Source: Clostridium sp. OF03-18AA | GTDB taxonomy: Bacteria > Bacillota > Clostridia > Lachnospirales > Lachnospiraceae | Direction: 5' to 3' | Assembly: GCF_003478035.1 (NCBI RefSeq) | Contig: NZ_QUEP01000022.1 | Span: 1-40,779, forward strand | Length of the DNA stretch: 40,779 bases | Shown here: positions 7,442-15,140 of the stretch, piece by piece | How positions within the stretch are numbered: position 1 is the stretch's first letter | Layout of the letters: every line of letters starts with the position of its first letter | Translations under genes and position numbers: made by a program | Notes under the pieces: model-generated | Database searches by the model: none | What the model saw: the letters and a program-made list of their open reading frames with translations, nothing else | Told to the model about the DNA's origin: nothing

Positions 7442-8206
7442 TCATAAGTTCTGAAGTACCTTCAGTGCATCTTTTTTTACGATCACATCGTAATGCTCCG
7501 CATAGTAGGCGCCGGATGCTGCCGCATCGCCTTTTAATCTTGTTCCGTATTCGGAGAGGGTATTGCAGACCCGGCTGAAGGACAGCTCATCGTCATCTTC
7601 CTTCCTGAGGATCAGATAAAAAACGCCATTTTCCGGATTCTTGTAGAGAACACTGCTTCCGTTAAAAACAGCACCGGTCTGTCTTGCTGCCTCGCAGACT
7701 AGGTCAAGGGAAGAGAACTGGTAGATCCTCGTAAACTGTGCCGGATTTGCCGGTTCCGGGTTTTTCTGCGGATCAGTTGCAGATGCAGAGGATGGTGCCG
7801 GAGTGTTCGCGTCTTTCGGTTTCAGGATCCCGCTCTGGGTCAGGATATTGATCAGACCGTCAGCGCCTTCCAGTACCTCCGCAGTGAGATTTCCCCATCC
7901 ATTCTCATCCTCATCGTCTGCCGGTGAGAACTTGGAAAAACGGGTGTCGAGTTCTTCGGGATCTTCCATTTTCGTGATGATCAGCATAACACTTTCGTTC
8001 GCCATAGGGATCGCTTCGACCATAAGTGGGATATCTTCCGCTTCAAAGCCGACCTCGTTTGCTGCGCGCTGGATCATTTCGCGGAAAAGGCTGCGCGCCT
8101 TTTCGCTTCCATAAGCCAGTTCACCGAGGTTCATATTGCGGACGCTCAGATCAAAGTTGCTGAGTGTGCAGCGGATCTGGTTTTCGTTGATACGTTCTAT
8201 TTTCAT
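7442..8206 (-). CDS. mecA: Adaptor protein MecA
   Basis: MecA delivers substrates to the ClpC/ClpP protease and promotes ClpC oligomer assembly. The 254-residue protein opens MKIERINENQIRCTLSNFDL, as MecA proteins do, and contains an N-terminal substrate-binding domain (about 1-85). A variable acidic and proline/serine-rich linker follows (about 95-165). The C-terminal ClpC-binding domain has alternating aromatic strands (IYQFSSLDLVCEAA, SVLYKNPENGVFYLIL). The start at 8206 is supported by AGGAAGTG 5 bases upstream; an in-frame ATG at 8236 lacks a ribosome site. A good promoter lies at 8297-8326. The adaptor's targets here cannot be inferred. Confidence 0.9.
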   Translation of the reverse strand: MKIERINENQIRCTLSNFDLSVRNMNLGELAYGSEKARSLFREMIQRAANEVGFEAEDIPLMVEAIPMANESVMLIITKMEDPEELDTRFSKFSPADDEDENGWGNLTAEVLEGADGLINILTQSGILKPKDANTPAPSSASATDPQKNPEPANPAQFTRIYQFSSLDLVCEAARQTGAVFNGSSVLYKNPENGVFYLILRKEDDDELSFSRVCNTLSEYGTRLKGDAAASGAYYAEHYDVIVKKDALKVLQNL

Positions 8207-8296
8207 AGGATCACTTCCTGTCTTATTACTAATCAAAGATCATTGCGGTCGATCGGTTTCTGGTAAAAGGGCAAAAGACCGCATTTTTACATCTAT

Positions 8297-8326
8297 AATA
8301 TACTATATCCTATTCGGCTTTTGCAA
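8297..8326 (-). promoter_or_regulatory. Promoter of mecA
   Basis: On the minus strand TTGCAA (8326-8321), an 18-base spacer and TATATT (8302-8297). It lies about 90 bases upstream of the mecA start. Confidence 0.55.
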
Positions 8327-8449
8327 TCATATGAGGAGAATTTATTAAAATTTAATCAGTTTTGACATCTACAAGATGATTTAAAATGGGAGTATCTATA
8401 TTAGAATAGTCACAAGAGGTTGTATTGCCGAAAGGAGGTGTGAAGATTT

Positions 8450-9832
8450 ATCGAACGCGTTCTGTTTGGCAAATATCGGTTGTGCGGAGAATTGGGAAAT
8501 GGACGGTCCGGTACCGTGTATCTGGCGTACCACGTAGAGCTGGAAGAGTATCGGGCAGTAAAAGTCGTTCCCAAGTCCATAGCGGATTATGATACTTTTA
8601 GAAAAGAAGCACTTTTTCTGAAAACATTGAGACATCCGGGAATCCCAATCGTCTATGATGTGGAAGAAGATACCGGATACAGTTATCTGATCGAAGAATA
8701 TCTGGAAGGCGAATCTTTATATGCTCTGGTGAAACGCCTGGGCAGCTTGTCGGTTAAGACGGCAGTGAATCTTGGAATACAGATCTGCCGTATCATTCAG
8801 TTCATGAATTCAGCAGAAAACCCTATTTTATATTTAGACTTGCAGCCAAAAAATCTGCTGGTATGCAACGGAATTCTTCGGCTAACGGATTTTGATCACG
8901 CACAATACGCGTCAGATGCCGCCGCATTTGGAGAACGGTATGGGACAATTGGTTTTGCTGCACCGGAACAGTATAAAGGAGAACCTTTAGACTGCAGAAC
9001 GGATGTATACGCGATCGGTGCGCTGCTTTACTTTATGAGTCATGGAGACGTTCCCGGGAGTACTTTGGAAGTTATAAACGAACCGGAATACAGAAAACTT
9101 GACCGGATCATCCGCGGGTGCATGAAAGCGGAGAAAGAGGAGCGGTACCAGAGCGCGGAAGAACTGCAGAGGACGCTGCAGGAACTGCAAAACCAGATAA
9201 AAGAGCAGGCAATAGAATCTCGAATCGTTGTTTTTACCGGAGCTGGGGCGGGGATCGGAACGACCCATGCAGCTCTCGGAATGTCTTACTTTCTGACCCG
9301 AAACGGGTGTCCGGCTTTATATCAGGAAGAATACGATACGGATACGGTCCGCACCCTTGCGAAAAATATGGGGCTCAAGGCGGACCGGAACGGCGTATAT
9401 CAAATCGGATGCGGAAACATCCGGCCTTATTATGGCGAAGCTGTGAAGCTGCCATATCTTTATTTTCCAGTAATCATAAAGGACGCGGGAGTGATCCGGT
9501 CAGGACGGGAACTTCCGGGAGCAGATTTTTATGTTCTTGTATGCGGGGGAAAATGGTGGGAGATCGACAGGGCTGTAAATGCGGCAAAAATGCTGAAAAG
9601 CCGTGGAAAGGTGATCCTGCTCTTCAACCATATGGAGAAAAAAGCACGTCTGAAACTTCCAAAAGTTTTATCTGATATTCATTATTTCTTTCTTCCGTTC
9701 TTTTCGAATCCATTTAAAGAAGATAAAGCTGCCAACACCTGTTACCGGGAATTGTGGAATGATGGTACAGGGGGGACCAGATGGAAAAGAAAAAAATTAT
9801 TGGCGGGATACAGGAGAAACGATGCAGGATGA
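8450..9832 (+). CDS. Hanks-type Ser/Thr kinase fused to a ParA-like domain lacking the Walker lysine
   Basis: The N-terminal kinase domain has a Gly-rich loop GELGNGRSGTVYLA, the ATP lysine in AVKVV, catalytic Asp in YLDLQPKNLL (where HRDLKPxN is usual), the metal Asp in DFD (for DFG), and FAAPEQY. It therefore looks catalytically competent although it lacks the HRD histidine. From about residue 258 onward comes a ParA/MinD-like fold beginning RIVVFTGAGAGIGTTHAA, where the P-loop lysine is replaced by threonine. No membrane helix or PASTA repeat is present, so it is probably cytoplasmic. Start problem: a full AAAGGAGGTG ribosome site (8431-8440) precedes a frame whose only codons before KYRL are non-AUG; I mark ATC at 8450, while TTG at 8480 would cut into the first strand. 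The next gene overlaps its end by 52 bases. Confidence 0.75.
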   Translation: MERVLFGKYRLCGELGNGRSGTVYLAYHVELEEYRAVKVVPKSIADYDTFRKEALFLKTLRHPGIPIVYDVEEDTGYSYLIEEYLEGESLYALVKRLGSLSVKTAVNLGIQICRIIQFMNSAENPILYLDLQPKNLLVCNGILRLTDFDHAQYASDAAAFGERYGTIGFAAPEQYKGEPLDCRTDVYAIGALLYFMSHGDVPGSTLEVINEPEYRKLDRIIRGCMKAEKEERYQSAEELQRTLQELQNQIKEQAIESRIVVFTGAGAGIGTTHAALGMSYFLTRNGCPALYQEEYDTDTVRTLAKNMGLKADRNGVYQIGCGNIRPYYGEAVKLPYLYFPVIIKDAGVIRSGRELPGADFYVLVCGGKWWEIDRAVNAAKMLKSRGKVILLFNHMEKKARLKLPKVLSDIHYFFLPFFSNPFKEDKAANTCYRELWNDGTGGTRWKRKKLLAGYRRNDAG

Positions 9833-10383
9833 TTGGGATCGCGGGCAGCAATGTCGGAGTGGGATGCACACATTTTTCAATCATGCTGGCAAACTATCTC
9901 ACGGGTTATCTCAGGAGAAAAGCAATATTGCTGGAATTTAATGAGTCAGGAGACTTTGAAAGACTCGAGCAAGTCTGTACGGGACAGACGGGACGGAAAA
10001 ATCCATACAGGATCCTGGATGCGGATTATTATAAACATGCAGGGCCGGAGAATATAAAGGAGGTGCTGTTGGAAGGATATGACGATATCCTGATCGATTT
10101 TGGATCGGTCAAAGACGGTGAACATGAATCATACTGGAGATGTGATAAGAAATTTCTGGTGGGTTCCCTTACAGAGTGGCAGCAGGAAAGTTTCCGGGAA
10201 TTCGAGATGGAGAAAAGAGCGAAGCAGAAAAAGAGCTGGCAGAGTCTCGCGGTATTTGGGAGCGAGGAGACCAGAAGAGAATTCTCAAGAAGATATCGGA
10301 TCAATGCAGAACGGATTCCGTTTTCAGCGGATGCTTTCTCGGTCACGGAGGAATGCGGAGAATTTTTTAAACGGATCCTGTGA
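9781..10383 (+). CDS. ParA/CpaE-like P-loop protein with atypical P-loop
   Basis: A 200-residue protein with a SIMIBI-type (ParA/MinD/CpaE) outline: an opening strand MIGIAGSNVGVGCTHFSIML, then an ILLEFNESGDF strand, then a Walker-B-like DDILIDFGSV. In the P-loop (about 22-31) the usual GK[ST]T is GCTH, so the nucleotide-contacting lysine is missing, as in the C-terminal domain of the kinase encoded just upstream. The two domains are probably paralogous and may interact. The start at 9781 follows AGGGGGG by 5 bases and lies inside the kinase gene, so translation should be coupled. Related lysine-less ParA-like proteins occur near Tad/Flp pilus loci in Clostridia (family knowledge, not verified here), but no pilus gene is present. 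Function unknown. Confidence 0.6.
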   Translation: MEKKKIIGGIQEKRCRMIGIAGSNVGVGCTHFSIMLANYLTGYLRRKAILLEFNESGDFERLEQVCTGQTGRKNPYRILDADYYKHAGPENIKEVLLEGYDDILIDFGSVKDGEHESYWRCDKKFLVGSLTEWQQESFREFEMEKRAKQKKSWQSLAVFGSEETRREFSRRYRINAERIPFSADAFSVTEECGEFFKRIL

Positions 10384-10550
10384 TGGGAAGATGGAAATAA
10401 ACAGGCTTGCTGAATGCTTACAAAGCAACATGATAAATGAGATCTGATCAGTCAATGACGCAGTATTGGGGAGAAACATGTCACAGAAAATACCTTCTTC
10501 TGCCGGGCGCAGATCTGACCTGAATTCAGATGCATTTAACGTAATTATTT

Positions 10551-10604
10551 AGTAGGTCTGCGCATCTACTGCGCTGACCGTAAGAAAACATTGGCTTGAA
10601 AGCA
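10551..10604 (+). repeat. 54-base hairpin repeat, copy 1
   Basis: This 54-base unit matches 22555-22608 at 50 of 54 positions, and all four differences are transitions. It folds as GGTC-T-GCGCA, loop TCTAC, TGCGC-T-GACC (10555-10579). An alternative helix AGTAG/CTACT (10551-10555 with 10566-10570) competes with it. It sits in the 349-base gap between the ParA-like gene and the small unknown gene. Nothing else in that gap was recognised. Confidence 0.7.
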
Positions 10605-10732
10605 AAAATGGCAGAAATTTACTGACAGTGGATTGAACAGACGAAGAGCGACAACAGGGGGAAGATCGATGCGGGATGACGGAAAGACCATGCGCAGGAT
10701 CAATGCGCGATATGAAAAAGGGAAAGGTATAT

Positions 10733-11044
10733 ATGAGTATGGAAACAGTAAATGGAACGTATGGATCAGAAGAGCAGAAGACCGAGGAGATGACTCGCTA
10801 CCTGAACGGACTTAAGAGGTACACGGAAAAAGGGATCCCGATCTACATGGATGGAAAGCTTTCCGGTCAGAGAGAGTGGGAAAAGCTGTTTGAAGTGCGT
10901 GAGGACGGAATGTTCTACATGGGGGATTATGTGCAGGCAGAAGGAGGTGGATTAAAGGAGATCCGGTTTGATAAAGTATATCTGAGCGAAGCAGATATTT
11001 CAGAGACGAGAAATTCCGGACGGAGAAGAAGAACGAGAAGATAG
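10733..11044 (+). CDS. Small conserved-looking protein of unknown function
   Basis: A 103-residue hydrophilic protein with no recognised domain. It contains a well-formed middle section (GIPIYMDGKLSGQREWEKLF, then MFYMGDYVQAEGG and KEIRFDKVYL) that reads like a compact beta-rich fold, and it ends in a very basic tail RRRRTRR that may contact nucleic acid or acidic lipid. I start at 10733 because AAAGG lies 5 bases upstream; in-frame ATGs to 10676 have poorer sites. It is the third rightward gene of the kinase/ParA-like module but is separated by 349 bases that hold the hairpin repeat, so co-transcription is uncertain. Confidence 0.5.
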   Translation: MSMETVNGTYGSEEQKTEEMTRYLNGLKRYTEKGIPIYMDGKLSGQREWEKLFEVREDGMFYMGDYVQAEGGGLKEIRFDKVYLSEADISETRNSGRRRRTRR

Positions 11045-11197
11045 AAAAAGTGTTGCCGCTCGCAGATGGAAAAACTGCCGGTTCCGGGTGAGGATCCTGG
11101 ACAGACGCGAATAACGGAATACAGATTCAAAAAACAGGGGATCGTTCTGCCGGATGGTCCGTAAGATTGCTGACGGTAATTCGTTACAAAAAGTTAA

Positions 11198-11226
11198 CAG
11201 ACAGACATTTCGCGTTGTGGTATACT
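11198..11226 (+). promoter_or_regulatory. Candidate promoter of the GH18 gene
   Basis: CAGACA (11198-11203), a 17-base spacer and TATACT (11221-11226) with TG at the extended -10 position, which compensates for the weak -35. Confidence 0.5.
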
Positions 11227-11240
11227 AAAACTATCCTTAA

Positions 11241-11280
11241 GATCCGGCAAAGTATACGTCCGTGTGTATTTTGCCGGATC
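11241..11280 (+). other. Leader hairpin upstream of the GH18 gene
   Basis: GATCCGGCAAA (11241-11251) pairs perfectly with TTTGCCGGATC (11270-11280). It begins 8 bases after the likely start of transcription and has no T-run, so it is not a plain terminator. It may be an operator or an mRNA-stabilising 5' stem. Confidence 0.5.
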
Positions 11281-11374
11281 ATCCGTAATAAAATAACGAT
11301 TCAGCATGTATACGTAGAGAGGCAGAAACAGATGCGGATCTTTGAAGAATAGCATGCGGAAAGAGTGATGACAA

Positions 11375-13024
11375 ATGAAAAAAATAGTTCCTGTATTGAC
11401 CGCTGTCAGTCTGATCATCCTGATCGCAGCCGGCTTTGTCGGATTCCGGGTACTGGAGCGGTATATGCCGACGAAAGAGCGGGCAGATCTTGCGGAAGTT
11501 TATCATGTATCCGGGGATGAGACGGCGATCATTTATAATTATGAACAGCAGGAGCAGACAGGAATCTATGAAAACGGTCAGACTTACCTGCCTATCTCGT
11601 GGGTAAATGACCATATCAATGAGCGTTTTTACTGGGACAGTATAGAAGATCTTCTTGTATATGCATTGCCGGATCAGATTGTCTATGCCGATGCGGAGAC
11701 AAAGGGCTCCAATGGTGCGCCGCTGCTTCTTGTGAAGGATGAAGAAGTCTACCTGACTCTCGGTCTGATCGCGAACTACACGGATGTGCAGATCCAGGCC
11801 TTTGATTCCGGTGATGGAAAACGAGTCCTGATCAATGACTGGGGGGCGAGAAACGTAGCCCGCGTGAAGAAAAATACCAGTCTGAGGATAAAAGGCGGGG
11901 TCAAGAGCAAGATCGTAACGGATCTTGGCAGGGATGATACAGTGACGGTCATCGATACGATGGAAAAATGGTCGCGGGTCGCATCCACGGACGGAAATGT
12001 CGGGTATGTAGAGAATAAGAGACTGTCTGATGTGGAAAGTCAGAAATTTTCCGGGAATTTTGAAGCACCTGTATACAAGAGTACCAGTATGAGTGGGAAG
12101 ATCGTTCTCGGATGGCATCAGGTGACGACCCAGGATGGAAATAATAGCTTTGACAGCGTTGTGACAAAGACAAAAGGAATGAACGTGATCTCCCCGACAT
12201 GGTTTTCCCTGACGGATAATAATGGAAATTACAAGTCGCTTGCGAGCAAAGATTATGTGGCGAAAGCCCATGCAAAAGGACTTCAGGTGTGGGCACTGAT
12301 TGATAATTTCAGCGCAGATGTTCAGACAGAGACGCTGCTGGCGTCGACTTCCACACGGCGAAAACTGATCGACAGCCTGATCGCGGATGTAGAAAAATAT
12401 GATCTGGACGGTCTGAATCTTGACTTCGAAAGCCTGAAAAAAGAAGCAGGTGTCCATTATATTGAATTTATCCGTGAATTGTCGATCCCGTGCAGACAGA
12501 AAGGGATCATCCTGTCGGTGGATAACTATGTTCCGGCCGGATATAACAGTTTTTATGATCTGAAAGAACAGGGGATCGTGGCAGATTATGTGATCATGAT
12601 GGGATATGATGAGCACTTTGCAGGAGGTGAGGCAGGTTCTGTATCTTCTATCAATTATGTGAAGAACGGGATTGCCGGAATGCTGGAGAATGTTCCGAGA
12701 GAAAAACTGATAGGCGGAGTTCCGTTTTATACGAGACTTTGGACGGAAGCCGGAGATGGAACGATCACGTCCAAAGCGATGGGGATCGCAGAGGAAAAAA
12801 GATGGGTGGATAATAATCAGGTGGAGCTCACCTGGCAGGCAGATACTGCCCAGTATTATGGCGAGGTGCAGACAAGTGATGGAGCTCAGTTCCTCTGGAT
12901 GGAAGAGGAGCGGTCTCTGAAAGAGAAGATGAACGTGATCCGACAGAATGATCTGGCAGGAGTCGCATGCTGGAAACTTGGCTTTGAAGATTCCGCTGCA
13001 TGGGATTCAATCCAGTGGAACTGA
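11375..13024 (+). CDS. Membrane-anchored GH18 glycosyl hydrolase with SH3 domain (SleL/YdhD-like)
   Basis: A 549-residue surface protein. An N-terminal hydrophobic segment (about 5-24, LTAVSLIILIAAGFVGF) acts as anchor or signal. Next come a copper-amine-oxidase-N-like region (about 60-150) and a bacterial SH3 domain (about 165-215, GRDDTVTVIDTMEKWSRV). The C-terminal part is a GH18 barrel with the motif DGLNLDFE; by family rule Glu352 is the acid catalyst and Asp345/Asp350 assist. MMGYDEHF and the late AGVACWKLGFED also fit GH18. This layout occurs in Firmicutes cell-wall N-acetylglucosaminidases linked to spore cortex or sporulation. The gene has its own promoter, a hairpin leader, and a ribosome site GGAAAGAG before ATG. 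It converges on the recombinase gene with only 26 bases between. Confidence 0.88.
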   Translation: MKKIVPVLTAVSLIILIAAGFVGFRVLERYMPTKERADLAEVYHVSGDETAIIYNYEQQEQTGIYENGQTYLPISWVNDHINERFYWDSIEDLLVYALPDQIVYADAETKGSNGAPLLLVKDEEVYLTLGLIANYTDVQIQAFDSGDGKRVLINDWGARNVARVKKNTSLRIKGGVKSKIVTDLGRDDTVTVIDTMEKWSRVASTDGNVGYVENKRLSDVESQKFSGNFEAPVYKSTSMSGKIVLGWHQVTTQDGNNSFDSVVTKTKGMNVISPTWFSLTDNNGNYKSLASKDYVAKAHAKGLQVWALIDNFSADVQTETLLASTSTRRKLIDSLIADVEKYDLDGLNLDFESLKKEAGVHYIEFIRELSIPCRQKGIILSVDNYVPAGYNSFYDLKEQGIVADYVIMMGYDEHFAGGEAGSVSSINYVKNGIAGMLENVPREKLIGGVPFYTRLWTEAGDGTITSKAMGIAEEKRWVDNNQVELTWQADTAQYYGEVQTSDGAQFLWMEEERSLKEKMNVIRQNDLAGVACWKLGFEDSAAWDSIQWN

Positions 13025-13050
13025 GAAACTTTCGGAGGATCACACGGATC

Positions 13051-13911
13051 CTACCAGGTTACCATCTCATCCAGTAGAAGTTTTTGTTCTTTACTGGAAC
13101 GTGTGAGGTAGATACGGGTGGTCTCAATGCTTTCATGTCCGAGAAGATCTGCCAACAGAGAAATATCGCCGCTTCTGGATAAAAAGTTTTTCGCGAAGCG
13201 ATGGCGGAAAGAATGTGGGTACATGGTAGTGGGATCGATCCCGTACCGGATTGCATAATGTTTTAACTGGGAATGGATGCCTCTGGTCGTCACGGGGCGT
13301 CCATTTTTTCCAACAAAAAGAAAGCCGGAGGCAATGCCGCGGCGTTCGCACCATGTTTTTGCTTCCTGGCAGAGCAAATCTGGAATGTAGATGCGGCGGA
13401 TTTTTCCGCCCTTGGAATAAAGATCAAGATACCCGCAGGCCAGATGCTCCACTTTGATCTGTACCAGTTCACTGACTCGGGCGCCGGTGGTTACCAGAAA
13501 ACGGACAACAAAGTACCAGAAGTCATGATGCTCTGCCTTCAGCTTCGTCTGGAGAGCTTCACAGTCCTCGTTTGTGATGATAGAGTCCTGAAAGGTATCT
13601 CTGGGGGCTTTCACTGAATGAAGACGAAATCCGGCAAGTGCCGGATCAAGTGCAGGACACTCCTTTTCCAGAAACAGAAGAAACTGATTGATGGCAAAGA
13701 TCCTTTGATTGATCGTGGCGGGACTATAATTGGAAATTAAAAAACTCCGGTATTTCCGGAGCTGGTCTTCGGATATGTACGATTCGATAGAGAAAAACTG
13801 ACGGATCGCCCGCCCATACGCATTTTCGGTATTTTCCGACATGTTCTTTTTTCTTAAATATGATCTGAACGATTCTGCCAGGGTTTCCTGGTCTTTAGAA
13901 AGTTTTTTCAT
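13051..13911 (-). CDS. Tyrosine recombinase (second of a tandem pair)
   Basis: A 286-residue site-specific recombinase with an N-terminal SAM-like core-binding domain (about 8-95) and a C-terminal catalytic domain. The catalytic set is complete: Arg in TTGARVSEL, His233 and Arg236 in HSFRHRF, His259 in LLGHESIETTRIYL, and nucleophile Tyr268. It lacks the AP2-like arm-binding domain of lambda-type integrases, which suits XerC/D-like or invertase-type enzymes. It ends VTW, as does its neighbour. The ribosome site AAAGGA precedes the ATG, and 28 bases separate it from the upstream paralogue, so the two are one operon. No phage genes are nearby. The recombination site was not found. Confidence 0.9.
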   Translation of the reverse strand: MKKLSKDQETLAESFRSYLRKKNMSENTENAYGRAIRQFFSIESYISEDQLRKYRSFLISNYSPATINQRIFAINQFLLFLEKECPALDPALAGFRLHSVKAPRDTFQDSIITNEDCEALQTKLKAEHHDFWYFVVRFLVTTGARVSELVQIKVEHLACGYLDLYSKGGKIRRIYIPDLLCQEAKTWCERRGIASGFLFVGKNGRPVTTRGIHSQLKHYAIRYGIDPTTMYPHSFRHRFAKNFLSRSGDISLLADLLGHESIETTRIYLTRSSKEQKLLLDEMVTW

Positions 13912-13939
13912 GCTTTTATCCTTTGAATTTGATGGTGGA

Positions 13940-14794
13940 TTACCAGGTTACGATCTGATTGAAGAGATTTTGCTGTTCAATGCTGCTTTTGTGAAGATAG
14001 ATGCGGGTGGTCTCGATACTTTCATGACCCAGAATATCGGAGAGAAGTGCAATATCATTGCATCGTTCCACAAAATTTTTTGCGAACAGATGGCGGAAGG
14101 AATGCGGGTGAACAACGGATGGATCAAGATGATAGCGCAGAGCGAAAACTTTCAGCTGATCACGGATCCCGTTAGTACTGATAGGACGGCCAAAGCGGTT
14201 CAGGAACAGACTGCCTTTGGACCTGTTTTCGTTTTGCAGCCACATCAGACAGGTCTCCCGTACACTGTGGGGGAAATAAATACGTCGGATCTTGTTGCCT
14301 TTTGAATAAAGGTCGAGCTGACCACGCCGGATATCCTCTATCTGGATCTGAACAAGTTCACTGATCCGGACCCCGGTGGCAGCCATGATCCGCACTGCAA
14401 GGTAATAATTGGTCTTTCCGTCGCGGATCAGGCATTTTTTCAGATATTCATAATCAGCCTGACTGATCACATTCTCGAGAAATGGTCGCTGTTGGAGCCG
14501 TACCATGAGGAGTTTTGAAGCGGGGATCCCGAGAAATTCCATAAAACAGTTGATCGCCCGGATCCTCAGATTTACGGTGCGCGGTTTGTAACGCTCGATC
14601 AGATAACACTTATAGAGAAGCAGATTATCGTGGGTAACATCAGGATACAAAGAGAGAAACTGGCGAGCAGCATAGAGATAGGATCGGATCGTCTGATAAG
14701 CTTTTCCGCTTCGAAGAAGCCAGGGCTCAAAATCGGAGATTTTCTGACGGGATCCTTCTGAAAGAAGATTTACGGGAAGTGCGATCGTTCTCAT
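13940..14794 (-). CDS. Tyrosine recombinase (first of a tandem pair)
   Basis: A 284-residue paralogue of the downstream recombinase. Catalytic residues are all present: Arg in ATGVRISELVQI, His231 and Arg234 in HSFRHLF, His257 in ILGHESIETTRIYL, and Tyr266. The C-terminal half is much more alike between the two than the N-terminal half, as expected if they share chemistry but recognise different DNA, or if they act as a heteromeric pair like XerC/XerD. The start at 14794 has AGAAAGG about 12 bases upstream, a long spacing. The 5' flank to about 14920 holds an AT-rich possible promoter but no obvious inverted repeat. Confidence 0.9.
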   Translation of the reverse strand: MRTIALPVNLLSEGSRQKISDFEPWLLRSGKAYQTIRSYLYAARQFLSLYPDVTHDNLLLYKCYLIERYKPRTVNLRIRAINCFMEFLGIPASKLLMVRLQQRPFLENVISQADYEYLKKCLIRDGKTNYYLAVRIMAATGVRISELVQIQIEDIRRGQLDLYSKGNKIRRIYFPHSVRETCLMWLQNENRSKGSLFLNRFGRPISTNGIRDQLKVFALRYHLDPSVVHPHSFRHLFAKNFVERCNDIALLSDILGHESIETTRIYLHKSSIEQQNLFNQIVTW

Positions 14795-14920
14795 AATATT
14801 ACCATGCCTTTCTGTGAAAAATGATTTAGTTGTTATATAGTGTGCTGGCGGGAAAAGTTGTGTATTGCAGAGAAAAAAAGGATAAGAGAGAAAATGAGCA
14901 GGGAGTGGAAAGTGTTAATG

Positions 14921-14965
14921 AAAAAATCCGCCGGAGTCATCGAAAAATGCCTCCGACGGATTTTT
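14921..14965. terminator. Terminator closing the leftward M20/aldolase transcript
   Basis: AATCCGCCGGAG (14925-14936) pairs with CTCCGACGGATT (14951-14962) with one mismatch. Runs of A before and T after make it active on both strands. On the minus strand it lies beyond the M20 gene, after the repeat at 14967-15130. Confidence 0.75.
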
Positions 14966-14966
14966 A

Positions 14967-15130
14967 TTTACGCGAACAACGAACCAAAGTCTGCGCTTGT
15001 GCGAGACCCTGGCGACTGCCGCGATAACAAGGGAAAACCCGCGAAGTGTGTTTTCTCTTGTTTCATTTGCGGAAAGAAGATTATCGCAAGTGATCGTACA
15101 CGGTGCAGGAATGTGCACTGGCACTGAGGT
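14967..15130. repeat. Structured intergenic repeat (relative of the gdpP leader and of 32249)
   Basis: The segment 15080-15130 aligns by eye with 1631-1680, sharing ATCGCAAG, a GG(T/C)GC block and GAATGTGC. The segment 14967-14989 matches 32249-32271 at 20 of 23 bases, with differences that are all transitions. Between them is a 13-bp stem with one G-T pair (15026-15038 with 15050-15062). It fills the gap between the terminator and the M20 gene. No ORF is convincing there. Confidence 0.5.
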
Positions 15131-15140
15131 CAGGAATGAT

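Noticed and set aside
8362..8387. TTGACA...TAAAAT as the kinase promoter
   Set aside because: The -35 is perfect but the spacer is only 14 bases, so I do not list it as a supported promoter.
11279..12616. 445-codon minus-strand frame opposite the GH18 gene
   Set aside because: Rich in His, Ile and Cys with no domain; the sense strand carries a clear GH18 enzyme with catalytic motif.
13051..14794. Recombinases as prophage integrases
   Set aside because: No phage structural, lysis or repressor genes and no arm-binding domain were seen; neighbours are ordinary chromosomal genes.
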